NCBI RefSeq assembly: GCF_964204645.1
Contig: NC_134026.1
Location: forward strand, 10,566,450 to 10,630,449
DNA: 64,000 nucleotides
DNA from: Tubulanus polymorphus
Lineage: Eukaryota > Nemertea > Palaeonemertea > Tubulaniformes > Tubulanidae
Direction of reading: 5' to 3'
Both the position numbers and the translations under genes were made by a program. Numbering within the stretch: position 1 is the stretch's first letter; every line of letters begins with the position of its first letter. Shown here piece by piece: positions 26,801 to 35,200 of this stretch. The notes under the pieces were generated by a model, which had not been told where the DNA came from, searched no databases, and worked only from the letters and a program-made list of their open reading frames with translations.

Positions 26801-26993
26801 AAACAGTAGTTGTCAATTGCCTAGGAAGTACTGTCATTGTGCGGTTTGCTGTCCTGAGATTAACATCACAAATTTTTGCGAATTGGTAAGTACTCCTCAT
26901 GTCGATAACTGGTTCCGAATGTAGGCCTAATCGATATCTCAGTATAAACCCAACACATGAAGATGTAGCAGAGCGGAGAACACAGATTGTCAA
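5896..26993 (-). CDS. TMEM65: TMEM65-like mitochondrial inner-membrane protein, seven coding exons
   Basis: Coding exons in transcript order: 26993-26558, 11237-11193, 8347-8280, 7725-7671, 7452-7410, 7143-7038, 6015-5896 (stop TAG 5896-5898). All junctions are AG/GT, phases close, and the joined frame is 873 nt = 290 aa (human TMEM65 is about 240). Residues 1-~95 are Arg-rich and poorly conserved, fitting a mitochondrial presequence; conserved sequence begins about residue 107 (WAKELIFNLTPRQRKSL). Signature segments: GIPFIGFGTLDNIIMI (166-181), GAVLGISTMA (192-201), AIGNMVSDVAG (204-214), GVTIGCIIGMTPLLFF (256-271), giving three or so membrane helices, then an acidic/Lys tail. In vertebrates TMEM65 sits in the inner mitochondrial membrane, is linked to mitochondrial Na+/Ca2+ exchange, and is also reported at cardiac intercalated discs. 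Intron 1 (~15.3 kb) is packed with repeats. A start at Met32 or Met53 is possible. Confidence 0.93.
6524..6572. mobile_element. 33-bp palindromic micro-insertion with 8-bp direct repeats
   Basis: TGATGTCA at 6524-6531 and again at 6565-6572 directly flanks a near-perfect hairpin, 6532-6564, that starts CTGGGAAAG and ends CTTTCCCAG. An 8-bp duplication and C(T/A)GGG ends are hallmarks of hAT transposons; here only the two ends remain, with no internal DNA. It lies in the last TMEM65 intron. Confidence 0.7.
8354..10336. other. TMEM65 intron 2, left part: no gene seen
   Basis: AT-rich intronic sequence between TMEM65 exons 2 and 3. The open frames at 9219-9404 and 10484-10693 have no coding support. 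No repeat family shared with the rest of the window was recognised. Confidence 0.4.
10337..10382. mobile_element. Second palindromic micro-insertion (31 bp) with 7-8 bp direct repeats
   Basis: Arms 10345-10359 (CAGGGAAGTGTGATG) and 10361-10375 are exact reverse complements around one T. GCTGATAC precedes it (10337-10344) and CTGATAC follows it (10376-10382). Same design as the 6532-6564 insertion, with hAT-like CAGGG ends. Confidence 0.7.
11800..12240 (+). repeat. Family E repeat, 5' part
   Basis: The block starting near CCAGGAAGAAAGACACT and ending ACGCACATTTCAGTG recurs at 12427-12690, 17585-17755 and 46348-46770. It includes an internal inverted repeat (GATCTGTGTGC ... GCACACAGATC). Not coding; minus-strand open frames across it are shared only because the repeat is shared. 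Confidence 0.8.
12241..12690 (+). repeat. Family E repeat, 3' part followed by a second 5' part
   Basis: 12250-12430 matches 17810-18000 and 48090-48295 (common words CCTTAAAACCCTAACAGCCG and GGAGTGGGGCCGATACGTC), with a GC-rich inverted repeat CGCGCGGTGGCGCAACCGCGCG. From 12427 a new 5' part starts, so two family E copies sit head to tail. Confidence 0.75.
12695..13035 (+). pseudogene. LINE reverse-transcriptase relic, copy 1
   Basis: Translating around 12750-13005 with frame changes gives the LINE RT signatures DFDKAFDKAQHQPLLNRLL and, further on, SGVTQGSILSCLLFNVLTNDI (compare DFxKAFDxVxH and GVxQGSxLGPLLF of non-LTR retrotransposons). Stops and frameshifts separate them, so it is dead. 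A second copy is at 59006-59345 with the same flanks. Confidence 0.8.
13036..13600. repeat. Degenerate GTTCGAACGAAAA minisatellite
   Basis: Imperfect units of roughly 30-50 bp built on TTCGAACGAAAA and TTCCGACAAAA. The same sequence bridges the LINE relic and the family C array at 59345-59390. The 13600-14040 stretch after it holds nothing I recognise. Confidence 0.7.
14035..14250. repeat. Family C ~30-bp hairpin minisatellite, array 1
   Basis: About seven units of AATTGTCGCGGGCGATAAAACCAAAATAATG type. Each unit contains the dyad TTGTCGC-GG-GCGA(C/T)AA. Minus-strand open frames (ARDNS, FWFYRPRQ) are artefacts. Confidence 0.92.
14523..15090. mobile_element. MITE with ~28-bp inverted ends, TAA flanks
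   Basis: GGCCATCCCAAAATAATTGT at 14523 is mirrored at 15063-15090 (ends ATTATTTTGGGATGGCC). The element is flanked by TAA on both sides, consistent with the 3-bp TWA duplication of PIF/Harbinger elements. It is 568 bp with no coding. Confidence 0.75.
15811..15946 (+). CDS. Possible isolated first exon, unknown
   Basis: An ATG at 15811 opens MSSTEVRHRIDYTSFKPR..., about 45 codons of protein-like composition rich in charged residues, ending at a candidate donor (GACAAAG|GTAAAC). No matching downstream exon was found and it abuts a minisatellite. It may be a fragment of a cellular gene captured by a repeat, or chance. Confidence 0.2.
15958..16215. repeat. Family C hairpin minisatellite, array 2
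   Basis: Eight or so ~30-bp units with the TTGTCGC/GCGACAA dyad, ending in TTTTGTCGCGTTATTTTAG. Same family as 14035-14250 and the large arrays at the right edge. Confidence 0.92.
16302..16660. repeat. Pair of ~80-bp direct repeats
   Basis: ACTCGATAAACACTTCAAGC and the following CCCCCACAGCGAACGCTTA occur at about 16318-16382 and again at 16598-16656. No gene is supported; the overlapping open frames run through the repeat in both directions. 16661-17540 shows no further recognisable element. Confidence 0.7.
17551..18000 (+). repeat. Hairpin plus an uninterrupted family E copy
   Basis: A 13-bp inverted repeat (TAGGGTTTTCTGT ... ACAGAAAACCCTA) is followed by family E sequence. This copy runs unbroken from the 5' part (17585-17755) through GTGTTTTTGGCAGCTGTAC into the 3' part (to ~18000), and so provides the empty-site reference for the insertion at 46775-48040. 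Confidence 0.8.
18205..18628 (-). pseudogene. LINE reverse-transcriptase relic, 3' half
   Basis: On the minus strand the sequence reads APNQIGFMPKNRTTDHMLTL, then VDSVWHQGLIHKLKKSEIG and IIKSMYENMTCRLKLG, then QQGNVLSPMLF, typical of non-LTR RT fingers/palm (AFDxVWHxGLxxKL; GVxQGxxLSPxLF). In-frame stops and shifts make it non-functional. The upstream half of the same RT is at 20279-20650; family A copy 2 splits the two. Confidence 0.85.
18629..20278 (+). mobile_element. Family A repeat, copy 2, inserted into a LINE
   Basis: Full-length family A (starts TAGACGGACG, ends CATCTAATACATATTA). It carries the B box (GGCTCGAATCCCGGAG) and a ~38-bp internal duplication near 18661-18697 copied from about 18933. 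The LINE RT is interrupted exactly at its ends, which shows the element is mobile and defines its boundaries. Confidence 0.85.
20279..20650 (-). pseudogene. LINE reverse-transcriptase relic, 5' half
   Basis: Minus-strand reading gives RITEEEISNALSKLTNSKSP, GLDRITNELLKYGKDYI and, after a shift, DNYRGITLGSCLGKVFCQVL, NNRLTNYL, matching the conserved SPGxDxIxNELLK and NYRGIxL blocks of LINE RT. It continues in sense into 18628-18205 once family A is removed. Confidence 0.85.
20651..21239. other. Intronic sequence, nothing recognised
   Basis: AT-rich part of TMEM65 intron 1 with no coding or repeat that I can identify. Confidence 0.4.
21240..22160 (+). mobile_element. Family B repeat, fragmentary copy
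   Basis: Family B monomer words (CTTTGAAACTGCTACAATCATAGAACATGTC; AACAAAATATGCATAG) occur at 21260-21790, then the family B head ACTAGGGGTCCAGGGACACC at ~21806 and a degraded tail (GTGAACGCAATAGTCCCAAGTG) at ~22103-22124. It is interrupted by the small hAT-like element at 21331-21594. Confidence 0.75.
21331..21594. mobile_element. hAT-like MITE, 264 bp
   Basis: Starts CAGGCCCGTGC and ends GCACGGGTCT (inverted with one mismatch), flanked by AATAAAAT and AATAATAT, an imperfect 8-bp duplication. It splits a family B monomer. Confidence 0.65.
22161..23240. other. Intronic sequence, nothing recognised
   Basis: AT-rich, within TMEM65 intron 1. No gene or repeat family seen. Confidence 0.4.
23242..24496 (+). 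mobile_element. Family B repeat, full-length copy (~1.25 kb)
   Basis: Begins AAACTAGGGGCCCAGGGACA and ends GTCCCAAGTGGGCTAA. The first half is a tandem array of four ~154-bp units, each opening CGCCCCCTGGTGACC (23321, 23475, 23628, 23783); the second half is unique. Reverse copies lie at 32769-33205 and 33778-35030; truncated copies at 59688-60840 and 61168-62480; a fragment at 52133-52205. No coding capacity. Confidence 0.88.
24902..26497 (+). mobile_element. Family A repeat, copy 3
   Basis: Full-length family A with TTA at both junctions and the B box GGTTCGAATCCCGGAG at ~25309-25324. It ends only 60 bp from the splice donor of TMEM65 exon 1 (26557). 24497-24901 has nothing recognisable. 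Confidence 0.85.
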
Positions 26994-27096
26994 TTGTGTC
27001 TACCCGGAAGTAAAATATTTGCAAGAGAAAATTGTTGACTGACGCTGTAACAAATCTTTATCATTTCTATCCACTTCAAAGACTTCCTTTATTATG

Positions 27097-29097
27097 GAAG
27101 ACCTCAGACGACATACGAGATATGAGATATAACATACGAGATATGAGATGCAACATACGAGATACGACTTATGACATACGAGATACGACTTATTTACAGT
27201 ACGGGTGTCCGTCCGCTAGCGCCACCGCAGTGTATATTTTTCAACATCTACTCGGCGTTGCGGCGTATACTACGACACGTGCGCAGGCAGTGGCGTATAC
27301 ATTAACTATGAATATCAATATGCGAAAAACGTTTCATTTGAAACGAAAAATATTTAAAAATATTCGATCAACCACTCCCGGGGACCGGCTTCTCGCTGTG
27401 ACATCAGTGGGCGGCCACTCTTAGTAGTGTGAGACACCGATGGTCCGGTGATTCGAGTTGGCTCCAAATACGGGGCTACAGCCCCTAAATCCACCAAAAA
27501 CGCCTCAAATTCCATTTTTGAGTGTACAAAAATCCCTCAAAAAGAGTTAGCCATGGCCCCTTCAAATTGGTGGTCACTAAGAATTGCGCCTAGTCAAGGG
27601 TTTAAACTTCGCGTTCGATCGAGGGTTTTCGATGAAAAATGAAAGATGTATGTATATTACGAATGCCGATGACCAAAGAGTTAAAAAAAAGTCCGACACA
27701 CGCGGAATCTGTGTTTAGTGTACTATGATTTCAACGAATGAATTGAAACATGGACATGAATTAAAAATACTAAAGATAACATAGATCTATTGAATGAATT
27801 ATTCATTAAATATCAGAATGGAGTTCCATTGTATCACTCTCAGCTCCTGGCCCTAGTCCAGCTGATTTCATTTATCACGACGTTTTTTGCGACGGGTGCA
27901 AACGCACCATACGAGCAACGTTCCGGTGTTCCGCTAATTCCCCGGTCTAAAGAAATGTTACTTGATATTTCCATGGATCTCTTATCTTTACAAATGTAAG
28001 AGCTATTGTGTTTTGCTGAAGACTTATTCATGTGGTTCCTGTACTTTTGTCAATAAACAGTTTTAAAACTGACCATGACAATTGATAAGAATGATCTTAA
28101 ATTGGATTCTCCGATTATGAAAGTTATTCAGATTCAGCCATTGGCCCTTTTCATGAAAGATGTCAGAAAAGAAAGATAGCCAAAAAGCACTCAGAATACA
28201 CAAGTACCTAAATTGAACAAATTTTCATGGGAGGACCCCAGACTATGGCTTCAGAAAGACAGTACCGCATACTGCCCTGGCGGTTAGCGAAAACTGGCCA
28301 GTCTCGACTCTCAATGGCTGGTCTAGTGGACTCACCAGTCTGCCCCAGTAGCTCGATAGGGATGGAATTTAGCTGGGGATTTCAAACCTTGAGAGAGAGC
28401 ACGGGAGTTCTTAATCTGGATACCAGGGCGATGTACGGGTTCCCAGGTTGTTTGGGATTCAAGAACTCAGGCAGGGGTGTCAAACAGCGGAGGAGGGGTA
28501 CAAGAGGGGGCCGGGATTTCCGGCTGCGGAGTTTTTTTTAGAATTTTGATTTCTGATGCAGAAAAGCAGGCGGTTACGGCGGGCGGTGAACAGTAGTTAT
28601 TTTTTCTGCAGGCATCGAGTAACCGGAACCCCGGCTCCTGAACACCAGGCCGTTTTAAGACCAAAGGAAGACAAGAAATAGCATAATATTATGAACTTGA
28701 ACAGTTTGATATCTTTTTAGTTTTGTGATTTGAAAAACTTTTCGTCGCCCGCGGGAGAGGAACGGCCGGCGGCGCGCCTAGTCCAGGGTGTTCACAGTAT
28801 GGCCTAATATCGTTGTGTCCGGTCCAGGTGTCCATTATCCAAAAGAAATCTATTTCTGGTTTGAATAAAATGTTGACTATGTTGGTTTTCATATAATTGA
28901 CGATGACTGTACGCGTCACCATGTTAAACGATTTATATGCAGTAAATATTGAAAAAACATACACTGCGGTGGCGCTAGCGGACGGACACCCGTACTGTAA
29001 ATAAGTCGTATCTCGTGTGTCATATGTCGTATCTCGTATGTTGCATCTCATATCTCGTATGTTATATCTCATATCTTGTATGTCGTCTGAGGTCTTC
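27097..29097. mobile_element. 2.0 kb element with ~140-bp inverted repeats in a divergent promoter
   Basis: Left repeat 27097-27245 and right repeat 28958-29097 are inverted copies with about three mismatches in 125 bp. They begin GAAGACCTCAGACGACATAC and contain short ACATACGAGATA units, then GGGTGTCCGTCCGCTAGCGC. The 1.7 kb interior shows no transposase and no convincing gene. The ends lie 103 bp from the TMEM65 ATG and 142 bp from the PPT1 ATG. No clear target duplication was found. Confidence 0.85.
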
Positions 29098-29239
29098 AAC
29101 CAAATCAACCTGAGATTAATTTCATTAATTGTTTTTGTAAGATTTCTAAATTCTCAACTATGTGTAACAGGGTCGGGGGTTACATATTGCACTAATGAAA
29201 TGGTCATGGGAAAGTCACATGATCACAAGACAGGTCAAA

Positions 29240-32200
29240 ATGGCGGACGCGCGTAAATTTTGTTTTCCTTCGCTTTTCGTATTATTTTCTGCGATTATTC
29301 TATCAAATGCAGCTCCAGTTCCACTAGTCATTTGGCACGGAATGGGTTTGTATAATCTGGATTATTTTACATTTTTTTGTAAATTTTTGGGCCTTATGAC
29401 AACCTCTAATGCTTCAATTTGACTAGGGCTAGGCCTCTAAAAATAGTGAGTGTCATTGTTTGACAATTTGACAAATAAATTGACTGAATAATACGAATAT
29501 GTAATTTGTAATAGATGAAATCTAAGTGACGGACACCTTGTCACAGCTTGATTAGATTTTTCATAGTTAGTAAGAAATCATAGTGATTTGAAAAGAACCT
29601 AAAGTAAGGGGTAACGAAAACACTCAATCAAAACATGTCAGTGACAAGGAACACATTAGGCTAAATGTTGTCAGAAACAGAAAGAGAATCAGCTCCAATT
29701 TTATTTCATATTAGCTGAATGCCCGTCCAATGGCCCGTACAAAAAAAGTGTCGTTGAAAATTTTAGTTTTACGTTGAAAAACGAAATTTATTAGGCCTAG
29801 GCCTATTAGTATTTTGTGATGTTGGAGCCAGCGACCATTATCTTTTATCTAAGGGACAGCCTTCGGGGCCTGGCATCTCTATTACACTTTCTTTTGTACC
29901 CCCACTTGGCTCGGGGCTCCCCAAAAATATACCGTATTCAAGCGTATGTAATGTAATAGATAAAATCTCAGTGATGGCACTCAGTGATGGCCCAATATTT
30001 TGCTTGAGATTTTCTCTGATGAAGAAATCTTCACCCAAGATATTGACTGTCCGAGATATTTCCTCTTTTTCATGGAGCACGTCTTTTCCTCAGAAAGAAT
30101 GGCCTAGAATTAATGTGTGATTTTCTCTGAATATCACATCATTCTTTTTAAATTTGGCAACTAGTTAGAGGATTTGGTTAAAAAGATATAGGCCTATAGT
30201 TGTAAAGGCGTTTATCAAAGGGGCATCCTAGGGGTGGGGCCCATATTTCTTTGAAGCACCGGTGCTACTAGTCCTACAGTTTTAAGCACTTCTTTTCTGT
30301 GTACCACGGTATGTTATTCATTATGTACAAGAATATAGAGCCATTTATTGGTTTTGACTCTTGGGGTGTCCTAGGGCGTGGGGTCTATGTTTCTATGAAT
30401 CATAACTAGTCCTACAGATTAAATAAGATTTCTTCTAAATTTTCTATTGATGTTCTACGTCTAAAAGACTACAATGATATAGACCCGTTTGTTAGGGGAC
30501 TCGACACCCAGGGGTTGCCCTACTGTGTGGGACCGATATTTCTATGGAGTGATACTAATCCTTGGATACGTTTACTACCTTTAGTGATGGGGCCATTAGA
30601 TAAATGATGAAGGATGATGAAGGTAACTAAACACAGCGGTACTGTATCAGCTGCCACCAACATAAAACATAATGTTGTGGTGTACAGTGGCCATACCTTG
30701 GTTATGTCCCTTAAAGTTGTAAGATAGATGGTATAAACTGTAAGATATATAATGCTTGAATTGTTTTAGGCGATAGCTGTTGCAATCCAATCAGTATGGG
30801 CTCAATAAAGAATTTAATAGAGAAACAGGTTCCGGGTATATATGTGAGATCATTGATGATTGGAAACAACGTATTTGAGGTATGTATCGAATAACATTCA
30901 CTCAGGGGCGGATCCAGGGGCATATTTTGACTGCCTTCTAAAAGAAATGAGGGCACCCAAAGGGGGAGCGCGGGGTAACCCCCAGGGGCTGATCCAGGGG
31001 GATGGGTAGACAGTATTGGAAGGAAATTTAAGGGCTCCTTTCTGATCTTAGTGCACACCCAGTATCCAGGTCAATGCGAGCACCCGAAGGCGCGAAGTCC
31101 TTAGAGGGGGGTCCCACCCCCAGAAAATTTTGAAAATATGGTACCATTTAAAGGCTTTTAGAGGGCTTCTAGAGGCTAGCAGAGCAATCCAGAATAAACG
31201 AATTCGAGACAAGATTTCAACAGATGCGGATAAAAAATGAAGCTGGCGAACCCATGAAAGAATGGTTGTCGCCAACTTCGCCTAGTGCCCCTATAATCTT
31301 AAAAAGTGCCCCTTAACAATTATACAGAATATGTCTAAGTGCCCCGTCATTGTTAACAATCGGCAAAAATTGCCTCGTCTTCACATTTATCCTTATGTCG
31401 TGTGCCATCTTCCAAACCAAAAGTGCCCCTAAAATTTTAGAAATTAGGCAAAAAAGTGCCCTTTTCTTCAACATTTTTCCGCGTATAGTGCCCTCTTCTA
31501 AAGTACGAGTGCCCCTTTAGCCCTCCCTGAAAAGGCAAGGACAAGGTGCCCTCATCTAAAGCATGAGTGCCCCTTGCAAAAGGAAAGTGCCCTTTTTAAT
31601 TTATCATGATTAAAGGCTTTACAAATATGATTATCTCTCCTCACCTTCTCGGCAGCGGTATATACCGATTAATTTTATAATTATGCCCGGATTACGGACA
31701 CTGAAATAGCGGTTGCTGAAATAATGCCGTCAAAAATATTGCCGGTGAAATTTCGAAGGGCACTTAAAAATTCGAGACCGTATTGGGCAATACGGCTAAT
31801 ACGGTCTTGATCCGCCCCTGACCCCCTCGCCGGTGGGGGTTTGTGGGGTCTCCCCCAAGAAAATTTTTAATTTTCATGTCCTCAGATGCATTTTCCCAGC
31901 ATCTAGGACATATTTTTCTCAATCCTCACAATCCAAAATAGAGCCTTAAACACTGATGTAAGCGATTATAAGTAGTAGATTTTTTTACTATCACTTAAAA
32001 ATAGAAAATGCGTTCCTTTAAGAGGGGCACTCGGGATTTTTTGACTGCCTTCCGGAAGGCATGGAAGGCACCCTGGATCCGCCCCTGTTCACTTTCACCA
32101 TACCAATCACAGAACTGCATACATCCTCTTCACCCTGACCTGGTTCATTGCTGTCTCAAACTCGCATAACAACTGAAGATAAATACAGTTAAAGTCCTAA

Positions 32201-35200
32201 TGCCCCTGGTGGGACCAATGGAAAACAGCGTTATTACGAAATTGACACTATAATGAATGATTTAGTAGAACCCACTTAATTCAGATTATTTGGGACCAAT
32301 AAAATTCATCCGGTTTACGGAAATCCGGAATAAAAATCATTTTCTTGTATATTAATGAACACATGGACTGCAAATATTCTCTGAATTGGACCAAACCAAT
32401 TCGGATTAAGCGAGTTTGACTGTATTTTCATTGAACTTGAGTGAGATTGGGCAATTCGTTTTCTGAATAATATTGGCTTTAAGCAAGCAATCATTGGCAT
32501 CAAAAGACATGGCATTATAACAGACTTTCTGACTGTACATGTCATGATAACTCTCCACCTGGCACTTAGAAGTTCTTGTGAATCTCGAAGCCTTCTATTT
32601 TAATAAGAAATATCATTCTTTTTATTTACATAACCTATTCATGATGATAACATAATTATATTTGGAGATTAGATGAGATGTTGAGATGTTATAATTTTGA
32701 CAATTTTTAGTAAGCATTTGAAAAATTATATTGCTACAGACATGACAGTATACAAAACTTTGTTTTGAGCCTACTTTTGGGCTATTGCATTCACTTTTCG
32801 TACATCGTCCATTCGTTCGTCTGTCCGTGGACAGAATCCAGTTATTTTGGGGAGTTTTAAAGAAGCTTCAATGTAATGTCTTGATATTTGGGTTACACAT
32901 GTATCTACCCTAGACACATCTTCAACCCAAAAACTGGCCCTGTCAGAATCAAGATGGCCGACTGGCAGCCATTGTTCTTCGCCATAATTGCCACTTTTTA
33001 GACATTTTTTAAGTTTTTGAAGGAAATTCTGAAAACGCTTTGATCGATAACCACGATCTTTTGTATATATTTTAATCCCCCAAGAGCCCATCAGAAAAAT
33101 TGGGTCGATCGGACTCAAGACCCGTCCTATGATCTTTTTATGAACAAAAATGTGAATTTTGAATTGGAATTTTATGATGGGTATTCTATGGAAAGGGAAT
33201 TGGATGGCTGAGTGATGGACCAAGCTCTGATTGATACCAGCATTATCATTTGATTTCAGGACACATTGAATGGATTTTTTATGAACGCCAATAAACAAAT
33301 AGAAATGGCTTGTCAAAAAATCGCTAGTGACCCGAAATTGAGATATGGTTATAATTCGATTGGATTTTCTCAAGGAGGGCAATTTCTGTATGTAAAATTC
33401 AATTTCCTGCGGTATTTATTAATGTTATCCGTTATTCTGTCTAAAAAATAACATGCCAAAATCTTACAGGAGAGCAGTTGCACAGAGATGCCCATATCCT
33501 CCAATGTTCAATCTTGTCTCAATTGGGGGTCAACATGAAGGTAAGCTTTGAATCAACTAGGTTGCAGAGATTCGTCTTGAATGCATTTTAGGTTTGAGAG
33601 TGATTTGCCCAATTCAGATAGAGTGCAAGTGGAAATAGTGCACGCTACAGTCACCTAAACTCATTATCCTAACCCACATGTTTGCATATGAATCAAATAA
33701 TGCAATATTTTGTATGTACTTACGCCTATATCAGACTTGGGGCAATTAATGTTGCCAATTTCAGAATATGTGTGTTGTTAGCCCACTTAAGTCTTAAGTC
33801 CCAGCGGGCTATTGTGTTCACTTTTCGTCCGTCCGTCTGTCTGGAATCCAGTTATTTTGGGAAGTTTTGAAGACGCTTCAAGGTAATGTCTAGATATTTA
33901 GTCCATACATGTATCTACCCTAGACACATCTTCAGCCCAAAAACTGGCCCTGTCAGAATCGAGATGGCCGACTGGCAGCCATTGTTGTTCGCCACGATCA
34001 GCACTTTTTACACATTTTTTAACTTTTTGAGGGAAATTTTGAAGATGCTTGAATCAATTACCTTGATCTTTCGTATATATTTGAATCCCCCAAGGGCCCA
34101 TCACGTTAAGAAAAATTGGGTCGATCGGACTCAAGATGGCCGTCCTATGACCATTTTAGTGCTCAAAAATGTAAATTTTGGCCCGAATTCTGAGTCCTGT
34201 AGTTTCCTACTGGTTTGCCATTTCTCATTGCAATTTGTGATGGGTATTCTTTGAAAATGGATCTTTCATACCATAGACCGGTATTTTTGATCAGGCAATT
34301 ATGACGCAATTGGCGGCCATCTTGGTGTCATCAGTACTCATTCAGGTGGAAAAAGGTTTTCCCACATATTGATATTTAAGCATATTTTGTTACCACAATC
34401 AATTGCAAAGTTGTAGCTCATGACATGTTCTATTATTGTAATGAGTTTCAAGCCCATCGGTTTTTGTATATGGCCACCAGGGGGTGTTAAATAATACAAT
34501 AACTTAGTATTTCTGTATAATATACGCATCTATGCATATCTTGCTACCTGCAATCAATTGGAAAGTTGTAGCTCATGACATGGTCTATGATTGTGGTAAG
34601 TTTCAAGGACATAAATTATTCTATATGGTCACTAGGGGGCATTGAAAAGTAGTATAACTAAGAATTTCCTTATTATATTGGTAGGCATATTTTGTTACCA
34701 TGATCAATTGCAAAGTTGTAGCTCATGGGATGTTTTATGATGATGGTGAGTGTCAATGTTATTGAGCTTTGCATATGGTCACCAGGGGGGCGTTGAATAG
34801 TAGAATAACTTGGTATTTCCTTATCATATTGGTACCTAGGCATATTTTTTTACTACAATCGATTACAAAATCGTAGCTGCTGACATGTGCTATGATTGTG
34901 GTGAGTTTCCAGGTCATTAAATTTTTTCAAGGTCATTGGATGGGGCATTGAATATTGAAATTGTTAGATTGTTGAGCATCTGAAACCACTTCCCAAGTGG
35001 GCATGGTGTCCCTGGACCCCTAGTTTTATTTATCTAGTTTTATTTAAGGCGTTTATGGATTCCCTCGTTGTCCTGGTGAGAATTCGACTCTTTGCGACAT
35101 CGTTCGAAAATTTCTCGACTACGGAGTTTATCTAGAGTAAGTCACTCTTCTGACAAAAACAAAAATTGTGATCCACTATACCAGTAGATGCATGATTGAT

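Noticed and set aside
28227-29108. Frames of 104 and 139 codons between TMEM65 and PPT1
   Set aside because: They lie inside the 2.0 kb inverted-repeat element, partly in its arm, with no domain or splice support; a transposase was looked for and not found.
32771-33382. 203-codon minus-strand frame
   Set aside because: It runs through a reversed family B repeat and antisense to PPT1 exon 3.
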